This document shows, piece after piece, positions 1 through 7,570 of a DNA stretch of 64,000 bases. The DNA comes from Paramagnetospirillum magnetotacticum MS-1 (GTDB lineage: Bacteria > Pseudomonadota > Alphaproteobacteria > Rhodospirillales > Magnetospirillaceae). Every line of letters begins with the position of its first letter. Positions within the stretch are counted from its first letter, which is position 1. The stretch is from assembly GCF_000829825.1 (NCBI RefSeq), contig NZ_JXSL01000027.1, forward strand, positions 372,001 through 436,000, written 5' to 3'. The notes under the pieces are model-generated. The model worked only from the letters and a program-made list of their open reading frames with translations. It was not told the DNA's origin and did not search any database. The translations under genes and the position numbers were made by a program.

Positions 1-70
1 GGGGAAGTGGGGGTAGATGCTTTTTCACCCCCACCTTACCCACACTTTACCCCCACTTTTCCCACACCTT
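1..70. repeat. Iteron-like short tandem repeats with an inverted copy
   Basis: Four imperfect units of about 11 bases lie head to tail: ACCCCCACCTT (27-37), ACCCACACTTT (38-48), ACCCCCACTTTT (49-60) and CCCACACCTT (61-70). An inverted copy of the core, AAGTGGGGGTA (5-15), is the exact complement of TACCCCCACTT (48-58). The array starts just past the stop codon of the RepA-like ATPase gene. Iterons beside a replication ATPase is one reading; a degenerate terminator or regulator-binding array is another. The window edge hides the rest. Confidence 0.45.
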
Positions 71-74
71 GTTT

Positions 75-1295
75 TCAGCCCAAGGGGAACTCGTCGTCCG
101 CCACATTGGTGGCAGCCACCTCTGCCGCGGTGACCCATTTGCCGACAGCAATGACCGGCGTCGGACGGCCCTTCTTGTTCATGATCTCATCGGCGATCAA
201 CGCGCCGTTGTTGATCCACGTCTTGATCAGGGATTTGAGCCGGTTCTTGTCATGGGGTTTGGCGGGATCAAGGCCGACGATGTGGCCGATGTGCTGGCCG
301 ACCCAGTCTGTAGCCTGGACATTCTGGCGATAGTCCTTGCCGTCGATGGCCTTCTGAACGGCCAGAAGATGCCGGGGCGTGATGCCGTCAAACGGATCAG
401 GTTTATCCCACTGGACGACGACGCCCACATTGTCGCCGTTGTCTAACTGGACGCTCTCCATCCTGAACCAGTTCTCGCTGTCGGTGGCGGCGGCAAGATT
501 GTTCTTGTCGTCGGACACCTTGAAATGGCCCTTGTTGCTGGTGAGGCCGCACTGCAGGGCTTCTTCTTTAGCCATTCGGTTCAGCACTCGTACCGACCTG
601 GCCGCAGCCACCAAAGACACGGCACCGCGGGCGCTCTCGGCGGTGGCCTCGATCCCATGGGGGAGTTTGCGGAGATGGTGAACTAATTCGATGGCGCAGC
701 CGGTGCGGTCGGCAATGGCTCCCCACTTCTTAGCAACGGCATCAATGGCCCCGTTGTCGTTCTCGGACACCTGATGGCTGGAAACGAACGGGTCGACGAT
801 CAGCACGTCGATCTCGCGGGCCAGGATCTCAGCCTGCAGGGCATCAATCACAGGGTCGAGGATCTCGATTCCGTTGTGTCCCTGGCGGGCGATGCACAGG
901 CTCTGGTCACGGCCACTGTCGACAAACAGACGACCTTCGATGTCAGTCGAATGGATTTGGTACTGGATGGCCGTTGCGGTAATCCGGCGTTGGAGTTCAT
1001 CAATCGGATCTTCGAGGTTCCAGATCCAGACGCGGAGCGGTCGCCCGGCATAGACCGGGGTTCCCACCAGATTGCGGTTTGCACTCATTGCCAGGGCGTC
1101 TGCAATGAGGAGAGACGACTTGCCGGTGGCGCCGGGGGCCACCGTCAGCGAGACATACCCACGGATCAGGTGGTGACCATAGAGCCACTTGCGCGGGGGG
1201 ATGTTGGCGGGTTCGATCCAGACGAACGGGGTTGCCCTAATAGCTGACTGCTGAGACGTGGCAGGGAAGGCGGCAACCGTATCACGCGGGGTCAT
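75..1295 (-). CDS. RepA-like AAA ATPase (RecA-fold) of an integrated element
   Basis: This 406-residue protein has a RecA/DnaB-type ATPase core. Walker A is PGATGKSS at residues 54-61, and a WNLEDP strand (92-97) follows. Walker B is DVLIVDPF (163-170), and the LVHHLRK motif (204-210) is typical of the RSF1010 RepA/AAA_25 group of hexameric helicase-like ATPases. The C-terminal part (about 310-406) looks like a winged-helix segment. Such genes occur in plasmids, satellites and integrative islands, where they probably act in element replication. It is the last gene of a minus-strand run, and its ATG overlaps the previous stop by four bases. The exact role is inferred; a cargo DNA-binding ATPase is also possible. 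Confidence 0.8.
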   Translation of the reverse strand: MTPRDTVAAFPATSQQSAIRATPFVWIEPANIPPRKWLYGHHLIRGYVSLTVAPGATGKSSLLIADALAMSANRNLVGTPVYAGRPLRVWIWNLEDPIDELQRRITATAIQYQIHSTDIEGRLFVDSGRDQSLCIARQGHNGIEILDPVIDALQAEILAREIDVLIVDPFVSSHQVSENDNGAIDAVAKKWGAIADRTGCAIELVHHLRKLPHGIEATAESARGAVSLVAAARSVRVLNRMAKEEALQCGLTSNKGHFKVSDDKNNLAAATDSENWFRMESVQLDNGDNVGVVVQWDKPDPFDGITPRHLLAVQKAIDGKDYRQNVQATDWVGQHIGHIVGLDPAKPHDKNRLKSLIKTWINNGALIADEIMNKKGRPTPVIAVGKWVTAAEVAATNVADDEFPLG

Positions 1296-1546
1296 TGCAC
1301 ACCGCCTTCCGCAGGCAACGACAGCAGATAGCAGCGGGTCAGGGGGATCCTGACTTCACGGTCGAAGATTTCGGGCGGGATCTGGGACTCGAGGCGCTCG
1401 AGCATCAGCCCGAACACGTCGTCGGCCCAGCCTTCCTGGTAGATCCACCAGGGCCAAGCGGAAACACGTTTCCAGATCGTGGCATGTTGAGCCAGGGCGA
1501 CAACGTCGACGACGGCAGCGGCCAGCTTGGGGAGGTGATCGATCAT
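1292..1546 (-). CDS. Hypothetical island protein, 84 aa
   Basis: No family is recognised. The protein is 84 residues long, mixed helical, with an aromatic stretch (WPWWIYQEGW) near residue 31 and no membrane segment or Cys motif. Its ATG overlaps the upstream stop codon and its stop overlaps the ATG of the RepA-like ATPase, each by four bases. It is therefore translationally coupled on both sides, which is the main evidence that it is real. The position suggests an accessory factor of the ATPase, but nothing in the sequence fixes a function. Confidence 0.65.
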   Translation of the reverse strand: MIDHLPKLAAAVVDVVALAQHATIWKRVSAWPWWIYQEGWADDVFGLMLERLESQIPPEIFDREVRIPLTRCYLLSLPAEGGVQ

Positions 1547-2094
1547 GGCTGCTGCCCTCCACCAACCGGCACCAGCAGCTTGCGGCGAAGCATGGCGACG
1601 GCGTCCAATTCCCTCTGGGTGCTGACAGCACGGCCATAGCGTTGGCTGGACGTGACGGATTGGCCCAGCAGCGCCTCATGTTCAGTCCAGGCATCAATCA
1701 CGCCTTGGTGAAACTCGATGGCAATGCGGATCGCTATTCCTCGAATTTCTTGAGGAAACAGTTCGATCGAATCAACGCGATCAAGCAGGAACATATGTTG
1801 GGACAGCCGGTGAAGAGCTTGCGGCCAAAGACCGATTTCATCTTCAGGCAGAACTCGCCCCACTTCAGCGGCCAGCCGATTGACAGCTTGGGCTTCATAT
1901 TCGTCGCAATTGTTGGGGATGATCCTGCCAATGTTGTGATGACCGATGATCCAAGTTCCAGCCTCGTCCTGATAGGTATAGGTGCCTTCATTCTCCTCAA
2001 TGGTTTCCCAGCTTATGATCATGCCTTCGGCCTTGATCAGAACCCGATCACCGCTTCGCAGGAAGGGGATGAACGCCTTGATGTAATCATTCAT
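1543..2094 (-). CDS. Hypothetical island protein, 183 aa
   Basis: The protein has 183 residues and is acidic and soluble. The N-terminal half is predicted beta-rich (GDRVLIKAEGMIISWE, near residues 15-30), and a helical region follows (about 65-160). I do not recognise the family. It sits two bases after the stop of the 135-residue gene upstream and overlaps the next start by four bases, so it belongs to the same polycistronic unit as the RepA-like ATPase. It is probably element-specific cargo or a replication accessory gene. Confidence 0.65.
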   Translation of the reverse strand: MNDYIKAFIPFLRSGDRVLIKAEGMIISWETIEENEGTYTYQDEAGTWIIGHHNIGRIIPNNCDEYEAQAVNRLAAEVGRVLPEDEIGLWPQALHRLSQHMFLLDRVDSIELFPQEIRGIAIRIAIEFHQGVIDAWTEHEALLGQSVTSSQRYGRAVSTQRELDAVAMLRRKLLVPVGGGQQP

Positions 2095-2096
2095 GG

Positions 2097-2504
2097 CTAG
2101 ATCTCCTCCTCGCCATCAGGGGCGGCCTTACTGTCCGCTTGGATTTCCTGAATCATCGCGCGGAGATACCTGTAATAGCCAAATGAGTTACGAACTCTGG
2201 CTAAAAATTCATGCTTGTCAGCGATGGGGTGCAGTCGTCTTTTTCTAGCCGAAGTGGGCAGCCACAATTCGTCAGAATCAGGGATCGTCTCGGGATCGGG
2301 GCGAGGCGCTTTCAGGAATTCATCAATGGCGAGAAGCTCTTTAAACTCTGCCAGCAACCAAGCCCGGTCATACCGGCTCAGATGGCCTTTTTCATAAAGC
2401 GCATCCATCATCCTGGCGGCTTTCTCACCGAGTGCCGAGCACATCGGTTCGCGCCAGTCACCGCCAATCGTCGGCGGGAATTTGGGACCGTATTTTGTGG
2501 GCAT
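2097..2504 (-). CDS. Hypothetical island protein, 135 aa
   Basis: A longer frame extends upstream to about 2882, but it runs antisense and out of frame through the excisionase-like gene and is low-complexity there. The ATG at 2504 has a good ribosome binding site (AAGGA seven bases upstream) and gives a normal protein of 135 residues. That protein is highly charged and helical, with a conserved-looking RYDRAWLLAEFKELLAIDEF stretch around residues 44-63 and an acidic tail. No family is recognised. It is the first gene of the coupled run 2504 to 75. Confidence 0.65.
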   Translation of the reverse strand: MPTKYGPKFPPTIGGDWREPMCSALGEKAARMMDALYEKGHLSRYDRAWLLAEFKELLAIDEFLKAPRPDPETIPDSDELWLPTSARKRRLHPIADKHEFLARVRNSFGYYRYLRAMIQEIQADSKAAPDGEEEI

Positions 2505-2658
2505 ATTTTTTATCCTTACTCGATGTGTTAGGGGATCGAGTTGCGGAAACCTTGAATGCCCGGGTTGTTGAACCTGTCGGCCTGCGATGCTATGTTGGTG
2601 CTGTTCCGCAGTACCAACCAGTTTCGCAGCGCCTCGGCCAACGCCGGGGCGTTTTGCT

Positions 2659-2889
2659 TTAGGCTGCCTTGGAACGGCGGCGCAGTTTGGAGAAGTCAGT
2701 CTCTTGGCTGATGAGCCAGGACAGCAGCGCCGACTTTCGGTAGACGATGCGGCGTCCAACGGAAATGCGGGCCGGACCCTTACGATCCATCGCCCAGTGG
2801 CGAAGGGTCGAGATGGTCTTGCCGAGAATGCTGGCGGCCTCGGATTCCGTGATGAAATCGGGGTCGAGAGCGGTAACGTCAATGCCCAT
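2659..2889 (-). CDS. AlpA/excisionase-type helix-turn-helix protein
   Basis: This is a 76-residue DNA-binding protein of the MerR-like/AlpA excisionase class. The segment ITESEAASILGKTISTLRHWAMDRKGP holds the recognition helix, followed by the wing-like ISVGRRIVYRKSALLSWL. These small proteins control excision and int expression in P4-like and satellite elements. The ATG at 2889 is chosen over one at 2919 because GGAGG lies five bases before it. The gene sits between the integrase end of the island and its operon, the usual place for such a regulator. A strictly regulatory role cannot be told apart from an excisionase role. Confidence 0.8.
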   Translation of the reverse strand: MGIDVTALDPDFITESEAASILGKTISTLRHWAMDRKGPARISVGRRIVYRKSALLSWLISQETDFSKLRRRSKAA

Positions 2890-2986
2890 GTTGGCCTCCA
2901 TTGCTTGGGCGTAACTCATGCAATGGATGATGCGGCATGGTGCTGCCTGTTAAAAAAATGAAACTTTTTCATAACAGTTGAAAAAA

Positions 2987-3358
2987 TTAGTCACGGCCAT
3001 AATTTTCATCTTCATATATTGAGTATCCATCATCTAGGGAAACTGATTTGATTTGATCAAGCGTTATTAGCGTTACGTTATCTTCCCAGTCTTTCTTAGC
3101 CAAGTAGTATAGCCTTTTCAGCACGCTAAATGACCTACCGTCTATTTCCGATAAGCGCTTGATGGCATCGTTTATTGATGCTGATTTTCGCGTCCTCATG
3201 TAGATGCTGAGTCCGTCACTGTGTTCCTTCGGTCGCCCCCTTGGCGCCCTAAATTCCGGCGCGTAATCAAGTGCAAGAGCCTTTGCGAGCGTTTCCCAGT
3301 CGGGGGATGTCGGCTCAATCCCGTACCTTTCAAAAATTGACAGCCATTTGTTATCCAT
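2987..3358 (-). CDS. AT-rich orphan island protein, 123 aa
   Basis: The family is not recognised. The gene is clearly AT-richer than all its neighbours and uses A/T-ending codons, which points to recent acquisition. A strong ribosome binding site (GGGAGG) precedes the ATG at 3358, and the gene overlaps the integrase stop region by eight bases. The protein has a basic patch (RAPRGRPKEH, near residue 38) followed by a helical segment rich in Ser, Arg and Lys that could bind DNA, then an acidic C-terminus. It could be an element-specific regulator or a small defence or cargo gene; this cannot be decided from sequence. Confidence 0.65.
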   Translation of the reverse strand: MDNKWLSIFERYGIEPTSPDWETLAKALALDYAPEFRAPRGRPKEHSDGLSIYMRTRKSASINDAIKRLSEIDGRSFSVLKRLYYLAKKDWEDNVTLITLDQIKSVSLDDGYSIYEDENYGRD

Positions 3359-4715
3359 TCCGCCCTCCCTTCAACTGCGTCACCTCGGCACTGCGACCGG
3401 AAGCCAAGCCGTCCAGCAACGAGCCGACACGGTTGGTAGCCTCTCGCAACGGGTCATCGAACAGGTGGGCATAGCGGGCCGTTGTCTGGGTCTGGGTATG
3501 GCCGAGAAGCTGGCCGATGATCGGCAATGACAGGCCGCTGGACGCCAGGATCGACGCATAGGAATGCCGCAGATCGTGGACATTCACGTCGGTGATGCCT
3601 GCCGGGAGTTCGACGCCCTTTATTTGTGCCCAGGCCACGACCTTGCGGTGCTCGGGCAAGTCATCAATCGTCAGTTCCGCCACCAGCTTGCCCGCGGTGG
3701 TTTCTGGCTTCGACGCCCACAGCGAGACGGTGGCCCGCTCTCGGATCATCTCCCAGTACTTCTTCGGGCTGGTGATATGGTCCTTGCCCCGGCCAGGGAA
3801 CAGAAACTTGCTCGGCTCCTCGTTGGCCTTCTTGGCCTCGGCGTCGGCTTTGGCCTTCATGTCGACCAGCAGGGCGAGGGCGGGGGCCGACAACGGAACC
3901 CGGTGGGTCTTCTTCTGCTTGGTGTGGCTGCTGGGCTTGATCCAGACGCCGGTTTCCAAGTCCACTTGATCCCAGGTGGCCGACATCGTTTCACCGCGTC
4001 TGGCGCCGGTCAGCAGTAGAAACCGGATCAGGTTGGCGCAGTGGCGGCTGGCCGCGACGGTGTGCTTGTTCATCGCGTCCAACAGGTGCGAGATCTCCTC
4101 AGTCGACAGATAGCGTTCGCGCTTGTTTTCTGGGTTGCGCTCGATGCCCTTGGCCGGGTTGTCGGGTCGGTATCCCCATTTGATTGCCAGGGCAAACATC
4201 TTGGACAGCAGGGCGATTTCGCGGTTGGCCTGGGTCGGAGCGTCCTGGCTCCGGTCGCGGTGATAGATCTCGACCTGACGGTGGGTGATGTCGGCAACCT
4301 TCTGCCCTCCGAACCGGCGCAGGATGTGACGATCCAGCGTCTGGCGGTCATGCTCGCCGGTGCGTTTTTTCGGGGCGTGATCGCGCAGATACTCGTCGGC
4401 CAGATCCTTGAAGGTGGGGGCCTGTCGCTCATCCTGGCGCTCTGCCATTGGATCTTCGCCGCGGTCGATGTCTTTCCGCAGCTTGATGGCTTCGGCCCTC
4501 GCAGCGGATGCCGACCAAGTCGGATAGTCCCCGATCTTGAACCGCTTCTTTGACCGCGACGACCAGTAGGACAGGATGAACGACTTCGCGCCGGTCGATG
4601 TCACACGGACACCGAACCCCGGGATTTCAGTGTCCCATACCGTGATCCGCTTGCCCTCATCGGGGAGCGTAATGGCTTCGATTGCCTTCTTGTCCAGCCA
4701 CACCTTGTCGACCAT
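3351..4715 (-). CDS. Tyrosine recombinase integrase (P4 type, DUF4102 N-terminus)
   Basis: This 454-residue site-specific recombinase integrates and excises the island at a tRNA-Lys gene. The N-terminal arm-binding DUF4102 domain (about 1-90) includes the strand TGAKSFILSYWSSR. A SAM-like core-binding domain (about 95-190) is followed by the catalytic domain with the Arg in LLLTGARRGETM, the HDLRHSYAS box, the LLGHTQTQTTARY segment and the nucleophilic Tyr in ARYAHL. The catalytic domain carries an insertion before the HxxR box. Start 4715 is chosen over 4751 because GGAGG lies just upstream and the protein then begins at the usual domain boundary. The gene looks intact. Confidence 0.93.
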   Translation of the reverse strand: MVDKVWLDKKAIEAITLPDEGKRITVWDTEIPGFGVRVTSTGAKSFILSYWSSRSKKRFKIGDYPTWSASAARAEAIKLRKDIDRGEDPMAERQDERQAPTFKDLADEYLRDHAPKKRTGEHDRQTLDRHILRRFGGQKVADITHRQVEIYHRDRSQDAPTQANREIALLSKMFALAIKWGYRPDNPAKGIERNPENKRERYLSTEEISHLLDAMNKHTVAASRHCANLIRFLLLTGARRGETMSATWDQVDLETGVWIKPSSHTKQKKTHRVPLSAPALALLVDMKAKADAEAKKANEEPSKFLFPGRGKDHITSPKKYWEMIRERATVSLWASKPETTAGKLVAELTIDDLPEHRKVVAWAQIKGVELPAGITDVNVHDLRHSYASILASSGLSLPIIGQLLGHTQTQTTARYAHLFDDPLREATNRVGSLLDGLASGRSAEVTQLKGGRNG

Positions 4716-4724
4716 GAAATCCTC

Positions 4725-4850
4725 CGGGGCACCAACGGGGCACCAGATCAATCTACATCATGGCGGCATCCAATTGCATCGAAAATCAACTGGTCTGCTC
4801 TGAAACGCCTGCATTTCATGGGGATTTGCTTTGATAGGTTTGGTGCCCCG
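4725..4850. repeat. Direct and inverted CGGGGCACCA repeats beside int
   Basis: CGGGGCACCA occurs twice in direct orientation with an 11-base period (4725-4734 and 4736-4745). It occurs once inverted as TGGTGCCCCG (4841-4850), between the integrase start and the tRNA fragment. This is where arm-type integrase or excisionase binding sites are expected. The first copies lie over the integrase leader, so the same sites could allow autoregulation. The repeats are directly visible; the function is inferred. Confidence 0.5.
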
Positions 4851-4887
4851 TGTGTTTCTGCGGCTCTCCGGGCATGCCAAAATCAGA

Positions 4888-4932
4888 CTTTTAATCGAGA
4901 GGTCCCGGGTTCGAGTCCCGGCGGACCCACCA
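4888..4932 (+). repeat. attR scar: 3' fragment of a tRNA-Lys(TTT) gene
   Basis: The fragment starts in the anticodon loop (CTTTTAA) and runs through a perfect T-arm (CCGGG-TTCGAGT-CCCGG), the acceptor 3' strand CGGACCC and CCA. There is no matching 5' acceptor strand (GGGTCCG), D-arm or proper anticodon stem upstream, so this is not a functional tRNA. Such a fragment next to an integrase is the classic footprint of integration into a tRNA 3' end. The intact tRNA-Lys should lie at the other end of the island, outside this window. Confidence 0.85.
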
Positions 4933-4940
4933 AGACCTCG

Positions 4941-4972
4941 AAAGCCCGCCGGTTCTGCCGGCGGGCTTTTCT
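4941..4972. terminator. Hairpin terminator after the tRNA-Lys fragment
   Basis: A perfect 11-base stem (AAGCCCGCCGG / CCGGCGGGCTT) with loop TTCTG is followed by TTTTCT on the plus strand. It is probably the original tRNA-Lys terminator. On the minus strand it also ends right after the stop codon of the 4971-5423 gene, so it may work in both directions. Confidence 0.75.
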
Positions 4973-5423
4973 ATGTGCTGGCGCTGGTCCAGTCGAAGCT
5001 TTCGCGGGTCGGTTCCGGCGCGGCATCGGCCACCGATTGGCCAATACTGCGCCGCTCGGCCCCCTGTCGCCGCTCGCCATTGGTGCGGCGCTCAGCGAAG
5101 GCAGTGTGGCCGCAGGCCTTGCAGATCAGCAATATTCCGTTTTCGGCGCCATGACGCTCCACATCGGAGCCGCAGACGGAGCAGGTGGTCAGTGACGGCC
5201 CCGGACCGTCCAGGACCTCGCCAAGCTGCTGGGCCATGTCTTCCAGGCCTTGTTCGATATTGGATTCCCTGCGTTCGACTCCGTGCAGTTCGTCCACCAT
5301 TTCGCGGATGGCAAGCAGGGCGGCGTGCGTCTCTTGGTGCATGGACTGCATTTCGTCCCGCAGCGAGCGAAGCTCTGCCAAGATCATGGTCGACTCTGCG
5401 GAGATGGGCATGATGTCAGTCAC
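4971..5423 (-). CDS. Coiled-coil protein with C-terminal zinc ribbon, 150 aa
   Basis: The N-terminal 75 residues are heptad-rich helix (ILAELRSLRDEMQSMHQ...), predicted coiled coil. A four-Cys zinc ribbon follows (CSVCG around residue 81 and CKACG around 102), then a charged Arg-rich tail. The GTG at 5423 is preceded by AGGAGG at good spacing; an in-frame ATG four codons later is the alternative. This is the first chromosomal gene beyond the island scar. I do not recognise a family. Oligomerisation plus zinc binding is all the sequence supports. Confidence 0.7.
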   Translation of the reverse strand: MTDIMPISAESTMILAELRSLRDEMQSMHQETHAALLAIREMVDELHGVERRESNIEQGLEDMAQQLGEVLDGPGPSLTTCSVCGSDVERHGAENGILLICKACGHTAFAERRTNGERRQGAERRSIGQSVADAAPEPTRESFDWTSAST

Positions 5424-5582
5424 AGCATCCTCCTGGAGTACTTATTTCTGATTATACTCTTGATCGGAGATGCATGGCATCGTGGACACTGCCTAGAAGT
5501 CTGAATGGGTTAATCGGTTTTTTACGCATGGAATGCTAGGATTTTATTGTAATTAAACGCCGTCATATTGGCGGAGGCCGTG

Positions 5583-5729
5583 ATGATTCCGCGTTTTCTT
5601 CTTGCCGCAGTGACGGCCCGTCTGGCCGGAGAGGGCTATTCGGTCCTGACGGCGCCTCCCAGCCTGATAAAGGCCCTGGTGGATCAGCTTGCAGCGGATC
5701 GGCAAAGCGGCAACCCACAGGCAAACTGA
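5583..5729 (+). CDS. Small hypothetical protein, 48 aa
   Basis: A short ORF of 48 codons starts at an ATG with GGAGG five bases upstream, the strongest ribosome binding site in this intergenic region. The product begins MIPRFLLAAVTARLAGEGYS and continues with a helical segment (SLIKALVDQLAADRQ) and a polar tail. No family is recognised. It could be a small regulatory or membrane-associated peptide, or the leader gene of the HTH protein that starts 73 bases downstream. Confidence 0.5.
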   Translation: MIPRFLLAAVTARLAGEGYSVLTAPPSLIKALVDQLAADRQSGNPQAN

Positions 5730-5802
5730 TCCCAGGCACAGCAGCATCTTGACAAGACAATTACGGCATTGCACCGTCAACCCAAGTGTTGACGAGGGGG
5801 CT

Positions 5803-6690
5803 ATGGACCTTTTCGATTTAATGAGCCAGGGACGGGAGGACAAAGCCCTCGACCGTCTGGAAGGCATGCTGGCCCTTTACGACTCCGAGACGGAAGCCGA
5901 GCAAGACGAGGCGCTGGACCGCGCACGGGCCTTTTGCGATCTGGAATGGGGCTCTTATCCCGCGGGGCTTGAAGTTCTAGCGCGGCGCTGGGCGACCCGC
6001 AACGGTGATGGCGCCGAAGCCGCCATGCAGGCACTGCGTCTGCATGAGGAAGGAGCCAAACCCGGAGCCATCATTCGCGCGGCGCGCCTGCGCCGCTTGC
6101 GCGAACTGACCCGTACCGACGAACGCGCGGCCTTGATCGCAAGTTTCGGCAGCGTGGAGGCGGTTCTGCGCCCCACGGCCTTCGAGTCCGTCTTCATCGC
6201 CGCCGCAGAGTCCTGTGACTCTCCTTCAGGGATGGAGGCTGCCGTGGCGGCCTGTCATCCTATGCCATCCACGGTGGAGGCCGCGCGCTCCGAGAGCCTG
6301 CGCTGGGGGGCACGCCTGCGGCAGATGGAGTTGGTTTCCGATCCCGACGCCTTGCCACCGGTTCTGCCGCCGCCCTGCGCAACCCGTTACCGGCTGGTCG
6401 AGGCGGCTTGGCGCAAGGATCTGCCCGCCGCGACCATCGCCGATTACTCCGCCCGTCTTGAATACTGGGCGGAGCGGGGCGGGGAGGATCTCAGCGGCTA
6501 TGCCATCCTGGCCCGTGATTTCGAGGTGTTGGCCAAGGGCTTGAGTGCACGGGCGCCCGGACAATCCACCAAGGACCGGGCGAAAAGCCTGAGGCAGGCC
6601 AATCCCGACTGGTCGCTGGCCCGTATCGGCAAGGAACTGGGGATTTCCCGCCAGGCCGTGCACAAGCACCTTAAGACCTTGGGCAATTAG
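5803..6690 (+). CDS. Hypothetical protein with C-terminal helix-turn-helix
   Basis: The protein has 295 residues. The N-terminal 250 residues are helical and of unknown family. The last 40 residues (NPDWSLARIGKELGISRQAVHKHL) form a clear HTH of the sigma-region-4/Psq kind. The start at 5803 is preceded by GAGGGGG; a longer frame from 5689 lacks a ribosome binding site and would overlap the small gene upstream. It is likely a transcriptional regulator, but no ligand or partner domain is recognised. Confidence 0.7.
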   Translation: MDLFDLMSQGREDKALDRLEGMLALYDSETEAEQDEALDRARAFCDLEWGSYPAGLEVLARRWATRNGDGAEAAMQALRLHEEGAKPGAIIRAARLRRLRELTRTDERAALIASFGSVEAVLRPTAFESVFIAAAESCDSPSGMEAAVAACHPMPSTVEAARSESLRWGARLRQMELVSDPDALPPVLPPPCATRYRLVEAAWRKDLPAATIADYSARLEYWAERGGEDLSGYAILARDFEVLAKGLSARAPGQSTKDRAKSLRQANPDWSLARIGKELGISRQAVHKHLKTLGN

Positions 6691-6755
6691 CCGATTGGCG
6701 GCATGGGGAACGGTCTGTATGGTTTCCCGTCACTTTTTCGTCACGGGGTTCTGAC

Positions 6756-7340
6756 ATGCGCCGAATCGTCGTTGCCGTCGCCGCTCTATTCATGGCCGTG
6801 CCTGCCCAGGCCCAGTTGATGGATGTGTTGACCGCGCCCAAGACCTTGATTGATCGGGCCATCGAAGCGCGCTCGGCCTCGGATATCGCCAAGGACAATC
6901 TGATCGTCGCCAAGGTCAACGGTTATATGGGCAAGCACGCGACCATCAAGGCCTCCACCGAGATCTACGAGCAGCGCCTGCTGATCACCGGCCTGTTCGA
7001 TGACAAGGCCACCTATGACGAATTCCAGAAGGATGTGCGCGGTGTCGAGGGCGTGCGCAAGCTTTACTGGCATGTGACCTATCTGCCCAAGGACGATCCC
7101 AAGCGCAAGACGCTGCCCAGTTGGGCCGATACCGTGGAGATGGGCGTCAAGGCGCAAGCCCGGTTGATCGGCACCAAGGGCGTTGCGGACGTCAACTTCC
7201 GCACCACCGTGGATTCCTATGGCACAGTCTATGTGATCGGCCGCGCCCGCTCGCAAGAGGAGGCCAACAAGGCCGTCGCCCGCCTCAAGGAAGGCGAGGG
7301 GATTCGCAAGGTGGTCAATTACATCGATGTCAGGCCGTAA
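6756..7340 (+). CDS. BON-domain periplasmic protein (OsmY-like)
   Basis: This 194-residue exported protein has a signal peptide of about 20 residues ending in AQA. Two BON-type repeats follow, roughly residues 45-110 (KHATIKASTEIYEQRLLITG) and 125-190 (DVNFRTTVDSYGTVYVIGRA). BON domains bind phospholipid or other envelope surfaces, and OsmY-type proteins act in envelope stress in the periplasm. A 73-residue membrane protein gene starts three bases after its stop, and a DMT transporter gene follows, suggesting one transcript. Osmotic regulation is not visible in the sequence. Confidence 0.82.
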   Translation: MRRIVVAVAALFMAVPAQAQLMDVLTAPKTLIDRAIEARSASDIAKDNLIVAKVNGYMGKHATIKASTEIYEQRLLITGLFDDKATYDEFQKDVRGVEGVRKLYWHVTYLPKDDPKRKTLPSWADTVEMGVKAQARLIGTKGVADVNFRTTVDSYGTVYVIGRARSQEEANKAVARLKEGEGIRKVVNYIDVRP

Positions 7341-7343
7341 GCG

Positions 7344-7565
7344 ATGAGCGCAACCTCCGGGAAGAAGGGATTGCCCCGACACGTCATCGGCGCCGCCTGG
7401 ACTGCTTGCGGGTTCGTCGGCGGCATTGCCCTGCTGCTGGTCCTGCCCAGCTATTTCGGTGTTCCACCCAAATTGGCCGGGCTGATCAGCATGGTGGTTT
7501 GGCTGGCCTCCACCTGGGTGTTCTGGAGCGGTGGCGAGGCTCCGCCGCCCAAGGCCGAGGGGTGA
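7344..7565 (+). CDS. Small membrane protein with two TM helices, 73 aa
   Basis: There are two hydrophobic helices (about residues 15-36 and 43-63) joined by a short PSYFGVPPK loop, a basic N-terminus and a proline-rich C-terminus. No family is recognised. It sits three bases after the BON protein gene and six bases before the DMT transporter start, so it is probably co-translated with them. A structural or assembly role in the inner membrane is a guess from context only. Confidence 0.65.
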   Translation: MSATSGKKGLPRHVIGAAWTACGFVGGIALLLVLPSYFGVPPKLAGLISMVVWLASTWVFWSGGEAPPPKAEG

Positions 7566-7570
7566 CCAGA

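Noticed and set aside
4840-4932. Complete functional tRNA-Lys
   Set aside because: There is no 5' acceptor strand, D-arm or paired anticodon stem; only the 3' part is present.
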